Source: Dermanyssus gallinae
Taxonomy: Eukaryota > Arthropoda > Arachnida > Mesostigmata > Dermanyssidae
Length of the DNA: 64,000 bases
Assembly: GCA_003439945.1 (NCBI GenBank)
Contig: QVRM01002067.1
Location: 2,082,501-2,146,500 of the forward strand
Direction: 5' to 3'
Shown: positions 11,661 to 24,558 of the stretch, piece after piece
How positions within the stretch are numbered: position 1 is the stretch's first letter
How the letters are laid out: each line of letters opens with the position of its first letter
The notes under the pieces: model-generated
What the model was told of the DNA's origin: nothing
Seen by the model: the letters and a program-made list of their open reading frames with translations, nothing else
The model's database searches: none
Translations under genes and position numbers: made by a program

Positions 11661-14600
11661 AAGAGCCAAACAAATCAAAGCTTCCACTAGTATTTCAGTA
11701 TACTGCATCCACGTCATAGTAACATTGCTTACGTGAGTGAGCGATTGAAATGACCTCACCATAGACGATTATTTTACGCCTCCCGTAGAGCTCCATGGTT
11801 TCCTTTTCAGTTCGTAAAAACCGGATCGAATATACCACTATATCTACATCGACAAAACTCGGCACAGAGGTAGCACGCATCAGGTGCATCGCAGTGATGT
11901 TTGCCATTCCGCAAACAAACATTTGATCTCCGACTGAGAATTACAAATGTGAACATTTTATACATTTCGTCTCTTCTATCTAAGCGTAGGATCTATGAAA
12001 CATCGAAACACATTGCAAAAACACGTTTCTCGATGTTTTCTAGCGCTATTTCGGCTCCGTCGCACGCGCGATTGGCATGACAGTGCGTCTTCAATGTCTC
12101 AAGTCTTTATGCTATTTTTGGAAATGGCTCATACGCACACTTCAATGCTAATTCGAGTGAATACGTTTGGTGTGCTATGGTACGTTGATTGTCTTGTATT
12201 CTACTATTTGTTTGTCATGATCACTCAGTTTTACTCAACGTGGCGAGCCAATCGCCTCCTCCCCTTCCCGCCGCAGTGGAAGCGGCAGCAGTGTTCGCTG
12301 TGTCGAGTACGGAGCATAGCGTGCAGCTATGATGATAGCAGTAGCTATACACGAACTTAATGTATCTTACGCCTGCAACTACTGCTGCTGCCGCTCTGTT
12401 ATCCCTGCTGAGAAGACAAGGCTAAATTGTCGAAGGGTGCCGATCCAAAATCGGATGTCCGTTCGCCGATCGCCGACTGCCTGACTCTACGCACAGACAG
12501 AGTGCACACGCATAACACTCACTCAAGAGAGCACCACCATTCATTTACTGGTAGGTCATTTGCAAGGGACAAGTTTTAAACTTCACGCTTAAGTTAGTGC
12601 GACCGGATGCCGGATGGCTTTGATCGCCGAGGCTTCTCTCTGCTTCGCTCACGCAGCAACCCATCCCGGCACGTCTCCTCGTTCTTCCCTCGTCACTTCC
12701 GTAGTAGAGAAAACAGCACACGCCAATCTCAGTGAGCAGTTAATGGCAGACCTTCGGCGAAGATATCTTGAGCAAGTTTCGCTGAGTGCGTTTGGAAAGG
12801 AAGGCGGAAGTTGTTAGGCGTCAATCGTCAAAAGCATGTGTTAAATCATTTTTAGCGGAGCTGATTTGTACTAGATAAAACACTGGTTTAACTCTCTCAA
12901 AACAAACGACCTTAAACTTTGTTTCTTTTCCGATAGGCCTGAACAAGATGTTAAAGATTCTCGTCATTAGTAGTTGTCGGGACTACGGTTTCAATACATA
13001 TCTAGCCGCCCGCCTCTTTCCTGCATTTCTTCCAGCAATGCTGACCAGGAGCTGTGTTTGCCACTACGTTTAGTATAGAGCGCGGCAACTAAAACACTCG
13101 AGACTTGGGACTCGCGTCGTGATTATTTCCCCGTGTAGAGGGCATGACTCGTAATGACTCAAGCGGCAACTCAGCGTGATTTCGACGCTCAAGGCGCGGC
13201 GAATTGTTTGTTGTCAGAGTACGAACAAGACTTCGTTGAGCAGCATAAGGGTGCCCGGAAATCACGTCATGATTTATCGTGGACCAGAGCAAGCAAAATA
13301 GAGCAAAGTCGAAACTAAGTAAACCGCTTCTGCTTCAATGTAGAAAGGGCATTACGCACACATCGTTTTTGTTCGGCAGAGTCCCCCACGCTCGACTTTT
13401 TACTTTGTTCCCCATTGCTAGAGTAGATGCGCGGAGGCAGTGTGGCTGCCAACCTTTTGCACGGTCTGTACTTTCTTTCTTTTGATTTCAGACGGGTTGG
13501 TAATTGTAGGAGGATATACTGTCGTCGAAAACTATTCCACCTTCCTTATTAGCGGAGAGTCTGTCTCTACACTTAATGTGATCGATATTTTGGCTAGTTG
13601 GCCTTGGGCTTCCATTTGGATTGTAAGTATATTATTTATTAACAGATTAAACTCAATAATTATTATTAACCTACATTAGCGGAGAAAATATAATTATTAA
13701 CAAGTGTATAACATGTAAGTAATGCTCTGTATATGTATATATATATTTATTTATTTTAAATATATATATATATATATATATATTGATTGCATTGGTATTG
13801 ATATTTAATGCAGCATTATTTGATTTTGAATAAATATAAAACGTTTATTAAACTACTATTGTTACAAACACTACAGTAAAGATATTTGAAACATATTCCG
13901 GGACGAAAATTACCGTCTTCTGAGACCATTTAGACATACGAGGACATACCCTCAAAGCACTATTAGAGTAAGAGCAGTTGTACCTATCTTACAAACCAAA
14001 CATTTACCGTTAGCGTTACATTATAGACCATACATTTTCCTAAAGGTCGCAATGACAACTTCGTATAGAACGAACAGGTAAGGATGATATATATATATAT
14101 ATATACAAATTAATTCACATTTACCCAGCATGGAAGAGGTTCATTGAAACGTGATTAGATGCATTGGTACATTGAACAATAATTATTAAGCTTCAGAGTA
14201 CAAACCTACCAAATGCATATATTTAAATTACATAAAAGACAAAACTTTCTGCAGAATCTAGATAATTACTCTGGGTTGATTTAGAAATCATGTTATACGA
14301 TTGGTAATTCACCGCTACGCCGCGGCGACAAGAAAATCTCTTATACTTTCAGGTTTCTTGCAAGCTGCAACTCACTTATCTAAAACAGTTCATTGCCATC
14401 ATGTTGCGTACGCATTCGTAATTCATCTAGAGGACGTTTCTAGAACGAAAACTCTTGTAGGCCCGTCGGTTGTAGGACCAATTCCCGCGTGGCTGATATC
14501 GACCCTATCGAGCGATACAGCAATACGAAGCGTTCGATCCGGTGGCTTACGGCTTTCGAGAACAGACCCGTTATCGCTGGTGCTGACTCACTCTACTTCC

Positions 14601-15069
14601 TTGTTTCCAAAGACCAACGCATTTCTAATATCGAAAACTTTTGAGATGTTGGAAGCCGTGCGCGTCTTATGTGTTTTGCCGACCGGGGCTTGATATTGGG
14701 AGCACACAGTAGTGCGCTGGCCTACAAAGCAACCCAATTACTCAAATAAGACACCCTAAAATGGACCTAAGAGTACATCCAAGTGAAATGTCTGGCTACG
14801 GCCTCACAGTTATCCATTTAGTCGGCAAATGTACGCGCCACTTAATATAAATTATTTATATACATAACTATACGTTGTGACAAAAAACGTCGTATTACCC
14901 ATCAAATTAAATTTTAGTCAATTGTGGTACTCAAAATAGTTAGACCATATTAAAGATCCGCTTTGAAGCACGGCTATACTGTTGCTTTCTATTGTGTTTT
15001 ATTGCTTAAAACATTTAAGTGAAATGTATCAGAAAGTATCTATATATAAAGCAATCTTCGTTATAGGAC
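11661..15069. other. No gene seen; AT-rich stretch
   Basis: The sequence from 13620 to 14300 is strongly AT-rich and includes (TA)n arrays at 13761-13783 and 14085-14105. A 130-residue open frame at 14301-14693 (+) has no recognisable domain; a good-looking acceptor sequence (ttatactttcag) ends near 14352, but I found no matching donor or conserved protein. The rest shows nothing assignable. Confidence 0.45.
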
Positions 15070-15470
15070 AAAAGTATAGTAGTATTCATGAGCTCAGGGA
15101 GTGTTGCTGGAGCTGGAGTTTTCGATCGAACTGGCCGTTTACTTCATTAAGCTAATTCCAACTTCTGCGAGGAAATCCCGATTAGGTACAGTGGTGTGCG
15201 GCTTGGCATTGTACTCCATGAAAATGAAGTGTCTTCGCGTCTATCGTTAATGCAGAAAAAAAACCTAGTCTCATCTGAGCCAAGATTAAGCAAATGTCTA
15301 CTGTACTAGCAGATCACGTGAGTTTGAATGGCACGGCTCCGCTGATGTTGGGACAAAACACGTCGGACTTTGGAACGAAGCCATGCAAGACCCCGGCGAA
15401 GTAATTCGAGTGGCACTCACCACTTTGCCTTATGGCACCTAGTACTGTTCTATAGAGATCTGGGTCACCA
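15070..15470 (-). pseudogene. Tc1/mariner-type transposase remnant
   Basis: Two conserved blocks of the Tc1 DDE catalytic domain appear on the minus strand. The first, around 15285-15220, reads GSDETRFFFCINDRRE, matching the usual F-S-D-E-S-R-F block that holds the first Asp. The second, around 15215-15110, reads MEYNAKPHTTV followed by FLAEVGISLM, matching Q-D-N-A-(R/K)-P-H-T-A ... L...GI..(M/I)-(E/D)-W-P. The Asp of the DN pair is replaced in this copy. About 60 residues normally lie between the blocks and are missing here, so there is an internal deletion as well as a frameshift. The element is inactive. I could not locate terminal inverted repeats. Confidence 0.7.
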
Positions 15471-15984
15471 GGGGGAGAAGCTTATACAGGATATGTGTTT
15501 AGTGGGTATGGTGGTATCAGCGGGCTAACATTCATCCGCTGAGGTCGAGTGTTACATTGATCGTGATGGGAAGTGGGAGTCTTCTCATTTCTAACTCGCA
15601 GCAATAGTACGTTATAGCATTTAACTGCTAAACCGCTAATCAACAGTCTGGGTGGCTCTCTCTCTCTGTGGTACCAATTTCTCTTTCTTCATTCTGTTTA
15701 ATATGAGACACCTGCGAGTAGAAGGGAAGCAACTAAGTTGAAATCACATGTCCGAGCGTTTTTTAATTACTAATTTAGAGAGTTTGGGGGGGGGGCGTTA
15801 ATCCTGTATAGGGTTGACGTATTTACGACAACCTTCTGGTCATATGTTTAAGCTAATATAATTGTCTTTTGAATGGTGTAGTCATTAACTATGGCGTAAC
15901 TATTGTAAGTACAAAATATGTCTAAAGTCAAACGTGATCGGTGATCCTATTTGTATTATCCCAAAGCGTATATACGAGGCGTGT
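15471..15984. other. No gene seen
   Basis: This may contain the 5' part of the neighbouring transposase copy or its terminal repeat, but no motif could be read. A G-run of eleven lies at 15787-15797. Confidence 0.4.
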
Positions 15985-16455
15985 TTTTATATAAATACCA
16001 CTTGGAGATTAAAAATCACGACCTGGATGCCACCAAGCGGATCACTTCTTTGGCAAAAGTGTTTCCTGTCTTCTACCTCCAGGTAGTTCTGGGGCTGATG
16101 TATAGTCTTGACAAAGTATCGCAGTGAGAGCACTGGGGCAACTTTTCGTTAGCTGTGTTTCGCGATGCCCGTGACGCGAGTACTTTGTTTGTCATTGCGG
16201 TCGAGAAGCCGTTTTGTGTACCTCACGTGGTGCAGTACACCGGTTACTAAAATAATGCGATTGAGGTTGAATATGCCGCATACAGTACCAAAGTTGAACA
16301 ACTCCGACGGTATAGAGATCTGGATATACTCAGTGCCTCTCAACTCTAGTCTGGCCTTGCATGCACCAATATCCACGTCTACACCAGACGCATTATTCAT
16401 GGCTAGCATCACTTGGTCTGTTCGAATACGAACGTCCACCTGGAATACGCTTAGT
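15985..16455 (+). pseudogene. LINE C-terminal domain fragment (window LINE family, copy 1)
   Basis: This segment aligns over about 400 bp, in opposite orientation, to 44160-44590 inside the LINE remnant on the minus strand. In plus orientation it reads VVLGLMYSLDKV, then ARDASTLFVIAVEKPFCV, and finally HVYTRRIIHG-stop-HHLVC at 16374-16421. These blocks match RT thumb and C-terminal segments of the copies at 34363-35743 (YGIEIVW; SARNRLVFLLTDTPLFVE; NRHVVTRFAVHGFHHVLC). Several stops interrupt it. The 3' end stops just before the (TA)31 array at 16461. A tempting 96-residue frame on the minus strand (16149-16439) is a shadow. Confidence 0.65.

Positions 16456-16460
<5 letters not shown>

Positions 16461-16522
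<62 letters not shown>
16461..16522. repeat. (AT)31 microsatellite
   Basis: Perfect AT array immediately downstream of the LINE fragment at 15985-16455. Confidence 0.95.
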
Positions 16523-16524
<2 letters not shown>

Positions 16525-17227
16525 ACAACGATACTTTACCTTTTCAGGTAAAAACCTACACTTGAACTGGCGGAGGCGTGCGGAAACTAAATCTTCAATA
16601 GGCAAGTAGCAACGCCAAGGGTACGTGCTTTATCGTGGTCGCCTCGTTCCAATGATCTGATACGGAAAGCGCGTTATGCTTAAGGTATCAAATATCTGGC
16701 AGTTATATAGCTTATTTGTGTTTCTCTTCTAAGGCGAAAGCGGCGTTTTATCTTATTTAGGTACATACGTCAGCTGCACTAGATACATTTGTTTACACTG
16801 CGTCAGGTAACTTTACCGGGAAGTTCTTATTTGAATGCGTTAGAGATTGCCAAAGTTTTCAGCGTAAATCTCCTGCGGTCCGTGTCGGGGCAAGCTGCGT
16901 TTCAAAGTAGTAGAAGCGGTGATGCGGGCTTTTCTCTCTGTTTTATTGGTTGTGGGTGCTCGTCGCGCACAAGCATCCGCTGTGTACTGACTTAACGCAA
17001 AGCCATTTGTGTTTCAGGTTATAAGTGAGGTCACGAGTCTTTTGCAGCCTATCTATATATATGCACACGTATGGGTGTGTGCAACTGGCATGAACGGTAG
17101 CAATATGCCACTTCAATGCCACTTATGCTCTATTGAGAGCGAAATTCTATAGGTTAGGTCACTTGGACTATCGCTACTCAAGCAGCGTGCAGCAGATGGT
17201 GTGGCCAGTGCATGGCTGAAGTGTCTT
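16523..17227. other. No gene seen
   Basis: No motif was found. A short CACACG patch lies near 17060-17080. Confidence 0.5.
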
Positions 17228-17380
17228 GGCGTCGTGGTCACGGGCTAGTGGGGCGTTGGGTGTTGCCGGTGGGATCCCTGTTGTTGATCGAGTTTTTTTA
17301 AGCGATGCTCATTGAGAATAGATGCTAAGCCATACTGGTGAGAGTCAGCAGCCATGCTGCTACAAGAACTGTAGGGGTAA
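17228..17380 (+). repeat. SINE-A copy 2 (tRNA-derived SINE)
   Basis: The head is degenerate (ggcgtcgtggtcacgggcta ... ggtgggatccc), but the body is the clearest in the window: ctgttgttgatcgagtttt, agcgatgctcattgag, aatagatgctaagccatac and gagagtcagcagccatgctg. The body matches the reverse complement of 33551-33665 closely. It ends near gctacaagaactg, a word also present near the end of copy 4. Confidence 0.7.
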
Positions 17381-19198
17381 CCTTAGCATGTCAGATCAAC
17401 TTTTACAAAAAGGTATCTCAATCCGGCAAATCTGCTTCTTAAAAATGTGTTTTTTTCTTATTCTAGACAGCGATGCCACAACTGTTGCTGCTGCTACAGC
17501 CTGCACAACAAGCAGCATCACAACTAGCCTCGTATGGGACCACCACTGTCTCGAGGGTGGTCTTTCAATGATGAGCATGATGATAATGATAGCGAAGGCA
17601 ACACCGACGGCTGCCGTCATCATGCTTCTTCACCCCGCACATCACCCCAAACGCCCCTTCCATTTTTCCAGCTGGAGGGTGGTCGGCTCGCTGAGGGACA
17701 GAGCTAAACGATGAACAAACAGGACGGTGGCAGCAGTCATAGGCACGTCCGCCCCCTTTGTTTACGTGAGGTTATGCTAGCGCCGTCGGCCGACAACGCC
17801 TATCGCGGGCACAGCGACTTACGCACGCATCGAGAGCAACAACCATTACGAGCCGCAGAAGCTTGAATGCCAAACAAATTGACGTTCAATGCTCCCGCCT
17901 ATCAACCGTGTCATAGATGTCCCTAGAATCCTAGGTTATCCTCTTCCTGTTCCAACATCACCACCCTCCACATTCTCATCCTGTATGACGGCTATAAACG
18001 TAACTATCGATATGGCGTTGCGACGCGCTTTGCCTTCCGGAAAGACGAAACGTATGGTCCATGTGTACACATGGATGCTAACTGATTCGAGCTGTAGCAC
18101 AGCGTTAAGTTTCCAGCATTATGCCACATTACGCCAACTAATCCCACATAGCATTGCAAACCTTAACAGACGATTTGGAGGCTTAGTTTAATACCCCGCT
18201 TATACGGACACCAGAAAACTAGAGCACAACGAAAGCTATGAGCTACTAAGCCATATTGGCAACAAACCGGCGGAAAGCGACATACGTTCTTTGTTACGTT
18301 CTTCGACTTCTACGTTACGATAGATCCCAAAGACCACAACAGAGATGAGGAGTTACAAAGCAAGCCCCACGTCTTAAGTGCAACGGCAACGCAAAAGCAA
18401 TGAAGAGCCCCGTTGCAAAACAAAAACGAAGATAATACAAACTTACGTAAGAATCGTTAGTGTTAAATGTAAACGGTATACTGCTGTTTTTTTTTCTGAG
18501 CCCAGAATAACCGAGCTCACCTAAACAACCCCTTTGCAGTAAATGTCTTTAACAGCCACCTAAAGCTGGTGTTGCATTCAATTCAGACGAGCAAACTTGT
18601 TTAATCCAGAAACGATCGCACACACGTAATAAGTGTAGTCTGAGCAGCAGTTTTTGTGCACCACTAGCAATGCAGTTTCTCTTTTGCTGGCGGACCGGGT
18701 CAGCGGAGCGGCTATGGATGTCTGCTGTCAACTCGCCGTTGACCGATGCTGGTTCTTTTATCGGACGGTGGTGGTGGTGGTCAAAAGTGACAACGCCGAC
18801 GATATGACGTGGTTCCCCTTCCTGTTCGACATCCGCCTCACCATGACAGTGATGATTACTGCTGGACGGACGTTCGTTCGGTCGGCGGGTCGGTCGCCGA
18901 GTGATGGTTGATGGTATCTGTGATAACATTTGCTTTCGCGTGTACGAGCGCCTACGAGTGTCGTTCGGGAACGGCAGCGATGGCAGCGATGACCGACGAC
19001 AGAGACTCTGATCAAGCAAGCAGTCACTGCTCGTGGAATCGGAACGAACGCCGAACGAGTATCATCATCATCATCATCATCACCGTCTATAGAGTCTCGT
19101 TGCTCTTTCCGGAGTACGATTCTCGGTGCGTTCCTTAATTAGCCACCCGTTACGATTTAGCCCATATAGCTAACTCCTTTCCTCCTCTTTCGCTCTCT

Positions 19199-19238
<40 letters not shown>

Positions 19239-19974
19239 CTGTAAAGCTCTTCTATCTTTTGCCTTTGCTTAGTCCTATCTCTTTGATCTCTAGTCTCTTT
19301 GATCTCTCTAACATACTTCCACGTTTCGCATTTTCGTTGCTTTACGTTTCGACTCTTCGTCATAGCCGTTGGTAACCGAGGTGGCGAAATCGATGATCGC
19401 CATTGCTGTCGTGATCCTTGTTGTCGTCGCTCTTATTGCTGATAAGGCAGGATCGCATAGGTAGGTAGAAAAGTTAACAAGACGATCGATAGAAGGCTGA
19501 AATTATTCCAATGGTCATGAGTGGAGCATTGAAACAGTGAGTGTCGATTATTGCCTATAAGCGGCATGAGGGACTTGTTAGGTGAAACGAGGGAAAAGAG
19601 AGGGTCTGAGAGAGACATAAAATTAGAAGGTACAAAAGGTAGTTGAGTCTCCATCAAGGGAACCGGTAGTATTTTTTGCAGAACACCAGTAGACCTGGTT
19701 GTGGCCAATCGTTATGACGGTTAGCCAGTGAATCAGCTTTTCTTTAACTGAGTCAGCCTTTAACAGCGTAAGTTTCACGCTGAGTCTCTGTGCGCACCGA
19801 GGCGATCTCGTATTAGAATAACTTGTTGTTGGAGTAGTACTACTGTCCCTAGTCACAGCAGTGAGAACACTACATCATAAACAAACAGTGTCATTTCTTA
19901 TTGTTTCTTAGTTCTTATTATACACGAACGAGGTGATCTATCGCTGTATAATTTTTTTTCTGTCTCGGGGCTGA
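17381..19974. other. No gene seen; GC-rich patch
   Basis: A GC-richer block at 18640-19080 supports long open frames on both strands, including 156 codons at 18549-19019 (-). It contains (GGT)n- and (ATC)n-like patches that inflate frame length. No domain is recognisable. It could be part of a regulatory region or an unrecognised exon, but nothing proves it. Confidence 0.45.
19202..19236. repeat. (TA)17 microsatellite beside a pyrimidine tract
   Basis: A C/T-rich tract (19172-19201) runs directly into the TA array, another imperfect example of the pyrimidine-then-TA arrangement. Confidence 0.9.
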
Positions 19975-20215
19975 CCAGACCATGTTTAAATATATAAATA
20001 ATGGACTGCGAAGTGGTGTGAATGTTAGATCACTGGGAGTTGCGCGCTCAGTGAAGGTAAGCACCACATTCTCGTGGCGAGTTCCACGAAGTCTGCGAAG
20101 TCGACAGATCTGATGTATGTTCTAATTATATTCAGAAGGTAAATATTTTGTTAAAAACAATGCATATTTAGGCGTATATGGCCCTTGAATAAAGGTGCTT
20201 TTAACTTGACTTGAC
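19975..20215 (+). pseudogene. LINE 3' end with (TTGAC) tail
   Basis: A plus-strand frame from about 19981 reads FKYINNGLRSG, LGVARSVKVST and RVPRSLRSRQ before a stop. This resembles the C-terminal end of CR1/L2/Jockey-type RT (LFK...NG, then TR..., then P..R). It is followed by a short 3' UTR containing gaataaaggtgc and the tail aacttgacttgactt at 20201-20215. Tails of short TTGAC repeats are a known feature of some CR1/L2-type elements. The copy is severely 5'-truncated and lacks the palm. Confidence 0.5.
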
Positions 20216-23200
20216 TTATATAGCAGGACTGCTTGAGTACTGACTGTCTAGCTAAACAATTATTAAATTAGACGGCACTAAAAAAGAAGCACATTCTGGT
20301 TAAAGCAAATAGTGGAGTGACGAATTTTACGGATATCACATAATATGCGTACCGTAACCGTAATGTGACATTTGATCATATAACCACAAAATGCTGCTAT
20401 ATGAGGTAACTCAAAAGTGCATCTTTTTATTTAAATGCGATTCTGTAAAAAATACGGTAACTAAATCCATATACACACACCAATTGACAAAAGACTGCCT
20501 CTGGTCTCAAAAGCCAACGCCCGAAACCGGCCGCTCTAGGGCTTACTCCTACAGCCAGCTATTGGTTGGCAATTTCTCTGAGCAGTCTAGCCTAACGTTG
20601 CGGCCGTGGGTGCGCCCTTCGTTGCGTCTATCTATCTGTGCCGCTTCCGACAATGACCTGGAAGGAGCAGCAACATTAGAACCAATGGTGTGCATCAACC
20701 GAACCGAGCCGAACAGGTGACGCACAATTTCCTTGCCGATAGCACGAGAACAAGCGAATGGCTTGGACACCGATTGCCTGCACCCGTAATTTTTCTTTCT
20801 TTGGTCGCTGCGCGACCCGTGCTTCCCTTCACCATCGTCACTGTCCGGAAAGCCGCTACCTAAAGCGGTCATGGAACACTTTTTCCTTGTTTCCCTTTCA
20901 TAGGCGCTATGTATTATAGATGCCCACACCCGTGTGTTAGTCTGCGGGCCATCGGAGGTTGGTTTTTGTGCCGGAAAAAATCAGCCAGAAAAGGGCTACG
21001 TGGTTGCGGTCCGTGTGCGTGACGCGACGGCCCTGCAAACAGTTGCTGTGTTACAAACAAAACCGTCTCCTACGTGCGACATAAGTCAAATGAATCATCA
21101 GTATGTCATCAGTTTGGCCGGTACACTGTTCGCGTCTGTACCGCGGCTTTGTTTTAGTTTAAAAAAGCTAGCTCTGTTGCTGCTGCTGCTGCTGCTACGT
21201 ATGGTAGAAACGATCGAAACGCATTTGTGTGTACCGTCCGACACGGCTGCTGGAAGCATCATACGCACACAAGTTATGGGATCTTGGCGTGCGCACCCCG
21301 ACTTTCTAAAGATTCCGTCAATAGCATATCTTTGGCGGAGACGTTTTTGACTGTACAATAGCAATAGGTACGCTGGGAGATACGCCTGCGTTCGTTGTTG
21401 CACGTGAACGGCTGGACTGAGAGGAGGTAATCAACTCAGCAGTCATAAACCTTGTATGGGCCAACCGCCTAAGGGGATCTGCACCGGCCGGCCGGTGGTG
21501 GCCGGACCGACGGCCACCACCATGATCGGTCTTGGTTGCCTCAGCGGCGCCTGTCGACTCCCCAGCATCGTCCCCAGTCCCCAGACCACCGCCAGCCCCC
21601 CCGTGCTTTTCATGCGGGTCCACCCACTGTCAGTGGTCGCAGTCACTTCGCCCATTGGGCTTGACCGTGTCGGACAGCCGCGAGGCCCTAGCATGCGATG
21701 GCGGCAGCGACATCGTTCGTCTTGACATGCTTGCCACTCGTTGTTGACATGCCTTCGTGTGCGTGTGTCTCTCGTCGTGATGTCCTCATCGTGGCTGCTA
21801 GACTGTGCTACTCCTATCTGCGTTCCTATCGGCCTGTTCGGCCTTCGTAACAACCCGGATGACCGGACTGGCGGACGGATAGACGGACGCGTCTAGCTAG
21901 TCGAGGCCTTTCTCCTCCTCCTCCTGCTTCTCTTCCTTCTGCTTCTCCTCCTCCTGCTTCTTTTCCTCTTTTGCTAAATCGCACGCTCTCTCGATGGGAG
22001 TCCACTTTATCTTGCCGGCCCAATGAAAGAGGAACGTCCCCCTATCCAAGGATGTCGTTTGCGCCTTCCTAAGGCGGGCGTCGCTCTTGGGTCGGTCCCT
22101 GTGGAGGTTTGCTTTCGGTCTCCGTCCCCAAGGGCAGTTTTGTCAGAAGCTGCTGTTTTTACTGCTTGGCTCCATGTCGAGTTCGCCACCTATCCGCACT
22201 TATATCATAACGAAAGTAACGCAGATAGAACGAACGCTACTTACCTAGTCTTTCGCTTCTAACAAGCGAGCTATTTTCGCAAAACAAACTCTACTCTAAA
22301 ATATCCTATGATATATGCTGCAACATATATGCTATTTATTTATTTAGTTATATGGTCATTGGTGGACAGACAGCATACGCACAGCCGACAGTATGCGCGG
22401 CCTATGCTGTATTACAGCTATTGCTAAGAGATGTAAACACGTCTATAGCTCAATCTTTCTCACTCGAAGGTGTAATTAGTTACAGAAACATTCGTTTGCA
22501 TTCGTTTTTTGTATTAAAACACGGGCCAGAAGATACGTTCATATTACATTGCGAACACGTACATGTTGACCAGTTTTTTCGGTTGGCTCTTGTGCAAGCA
22601 GCCACAGCATCTTGCGCGGTCAATTTGAAGCTTTGGACAACCAGCAAATCATGTATAGCGTATTGCCAAGAAAAAACACACCGCAGGCATCCTGGTCTGC
22701 AATTCGTCTTATTACGAAACAGTGAAAGTGTATAGCTTGAATAGCACATCAATTAAGGCTAGGAAGATACATTAGACACCCCATTGCGGAACGCATTTAC
22801 TCGCGTCCTCCACAAATCTTTCCACATAAGAACAAGGACAAAAATGCCCATTTAATTGCATCTCCGTGTACTTAAACACGTGAATACTCTAATTGCTTAC
22901 TCTAAACAGTATTTTTCTTGACGATGTGTTGTCAAAAGATGTACGTCAAGGTTATTTGACGGATAGTTGACGTGGGCCGATTCCACGTGTGATACCACGC
23001 CTGTATATAGTCTCACGAGATGTTAGCATTTCTAGTAAAATTGATTATAATAAAAATAGAATCGTTTTTCTTCCACTCACACAAAATGTTCGAGCTGAAA
23101 ATACGTCATTTATTGACAGTGGTGTTGTAGTCTACACAGCTTTAATATATGATAAAAACGTCGAATCTTGTTTGGTGCAAAGTTTATAATACATCATCGC

Positions 23201-24378
23201 GTAGTATATGACTCAAATTATGCACTATCGTCAATCAAATTATGCAAGCCAAAGGATTCCGGTCTGCATCCGGAACGTCTGTAGCTTCAGAGAACTCCAT
23301 ATGGAAAAGTAGACGACCAATGCCTTCTTGAGTGGCGTGTACCTCGTTGATGTTCTACCTGACGCCAGCTTGTTATTTCAACCATTACATTCCAGCTGTT
23401 ATTTTTGGGACCACGTTATCACACGGTTTTAATTTGATGAAACACTTAGGTGTAATTAATTGTACCCCACTGCGCGGAAGGGCCAACAAACACCCGCATC
23501 AAATATTATCGATAAAGGATCGGCATTTTACCTGTATTAAACAATAATATTATATTGCGTACACCGAGAGACTTGGTTGGCAGTCAGCGATAGACGTTCA
23601 TATATTAATAATTATTATCCCTAATGCTATTAGTCGTTTAAGCCATCGGTGTCACATCCGATACTCAAACGCGTCTCACACTACCATTCGACATGGGTGA
23701 GTCACGTTGCGACTACATCTTATTGGGTCTCATTCATCGAAGTTTATCCGGGTGAGCGCCAGCTAGCTGCCGTTGAGGCAGTCTTTTGCTGCGTGCGGGA
23801 TCATCGCCTTTCATCCGAGGCCACAATCGTAATCATCACTGCTACCTTTCGCATCATATCCGCATGGATCGTCGTCATTACAATAGTCACGTCTCAATGA
23901 GATTTTCGGCACAACCAGCGTCTTTGAATCGTAGATAGCATCACTCTGCATTCAGTTCTAGATGCTCAACACTCCTCTCTCCGCTCGTTCCCGCTGCTCG
24001 ATCATTGCGATGACTCTACGCAAGGTGAATGTCAATACTGAACAAACACTAGATCACTGTTTCCAACACTTATCCGTCTCCGAATATCGAACGGAATAAC
24101 AGCGCGCCCTAACGCTTGCCTGCCAACCGCCAACATTGTGGCTCGCCGTTCGTCGTTATCGGTGGCCGTTTCACACACAACTTGGCCAAGCAATTTTCGG
24201 GATTCCTTAAAGTGCATTTATCAAATTATCCTTATTTCTTTTCGTCACGAGTATAATGTGGATCGTTCGGCGAACGCCCCAAACACAACTCGTTCGGCTA
24301 TCGCATGGTTCGGCGCTTTTCGTGTTTACGAAATATACGGCGCCAAATACGGCGCCAGCTACATGTAGAGGGAGCCTC
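20216..24378. other. No gene seen
   Basis: The region 20500-22260 is GC-richer than its surroundings and yields overlapping open frames on both strands with no recognisable domain. A CTG patch lies at about 21179-21196. From 22260 onward the sequence is AT-rich. The 127-codon frame at 22352-22735 (+) has no identifiable motif. A small imperfect palindrome (acgtgggccgattccacgt) lies at about 22971-22989. Confidence 0.45.
21903..21972. repeat. Imperfect CTC/CTT polypyrimidine tract
   Basis: A nearly pure pyrimidine stretch (cctcctcctcctgcttctc and variants) with two related sub-blocks containing tcctcctcctgcttct. On the other strand it would be polypurine. It inflates an Arg/Glu-rich open frame. 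Confidence 0.85.
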
Positions 24379-24558
24379 GAGCTCGGTGGCGTGGGGGTGC
24401 ATTTGCGTGCGCCTTGCGACCAGCCAGAAGAGATACATTGGTGCACGGGTTCAATGCCCGCCGTTGCACATTTGTATTTATAGGGCCTATCTTATGAAGC
24501 AGTGCGAAAGCAATTCCGTGGACGTTATATGCTGGCTAAGAGTCAGCCCGAAAGAAGT
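24379..24558 (+). repeat. SINE-B copy 2 (tRNA-derived SINE)
   Basis: The head begins gagctcggtggcgtggggg and has a B-box-like ggttcaatgcc at about 24449. It is followed by the family words gttgcacatttgtatttat, atgaagcagtgcgaaag, tggacgttatatgctggct and agtcagcccgaaag. It is slightly shorter than copy 1 in the head because a segment of the variable region differs. There is no long A-run at the 3' end. Confidence 0.75.

Noticed and set aside
14301..14693. 130-codon frame with a possible splice acceptor near 14352.
   Set aside because: There is no recognisable domain, no convincing donor, and no second exon; acceptor-like sequences occur by chance at this density.
16149..16439. A 96-codon minus-strand frame resembling a von Willebrand factor D domain (TEYIQISIP ... 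GTVCGIFN), with an apparent second copy at 44161-44370 (+).
   Set aside because: The two segments are indeed homologous, but the similarity extends about 400 bp and joins the LINE RT sequence at 44.6-44.8 kb on the opposite strand. Read in LINE orientation both give HV.TR..I.G..HLVC, the C-terminal domain also found at 34.5 and 39.1 kb. The VWD likeness is a shadow.
22352..22735. 127-codon open frame.
   Set aside because: No domain is visible, and it overlaps a 90-codon frame on the other strand in AT-rich sequence.
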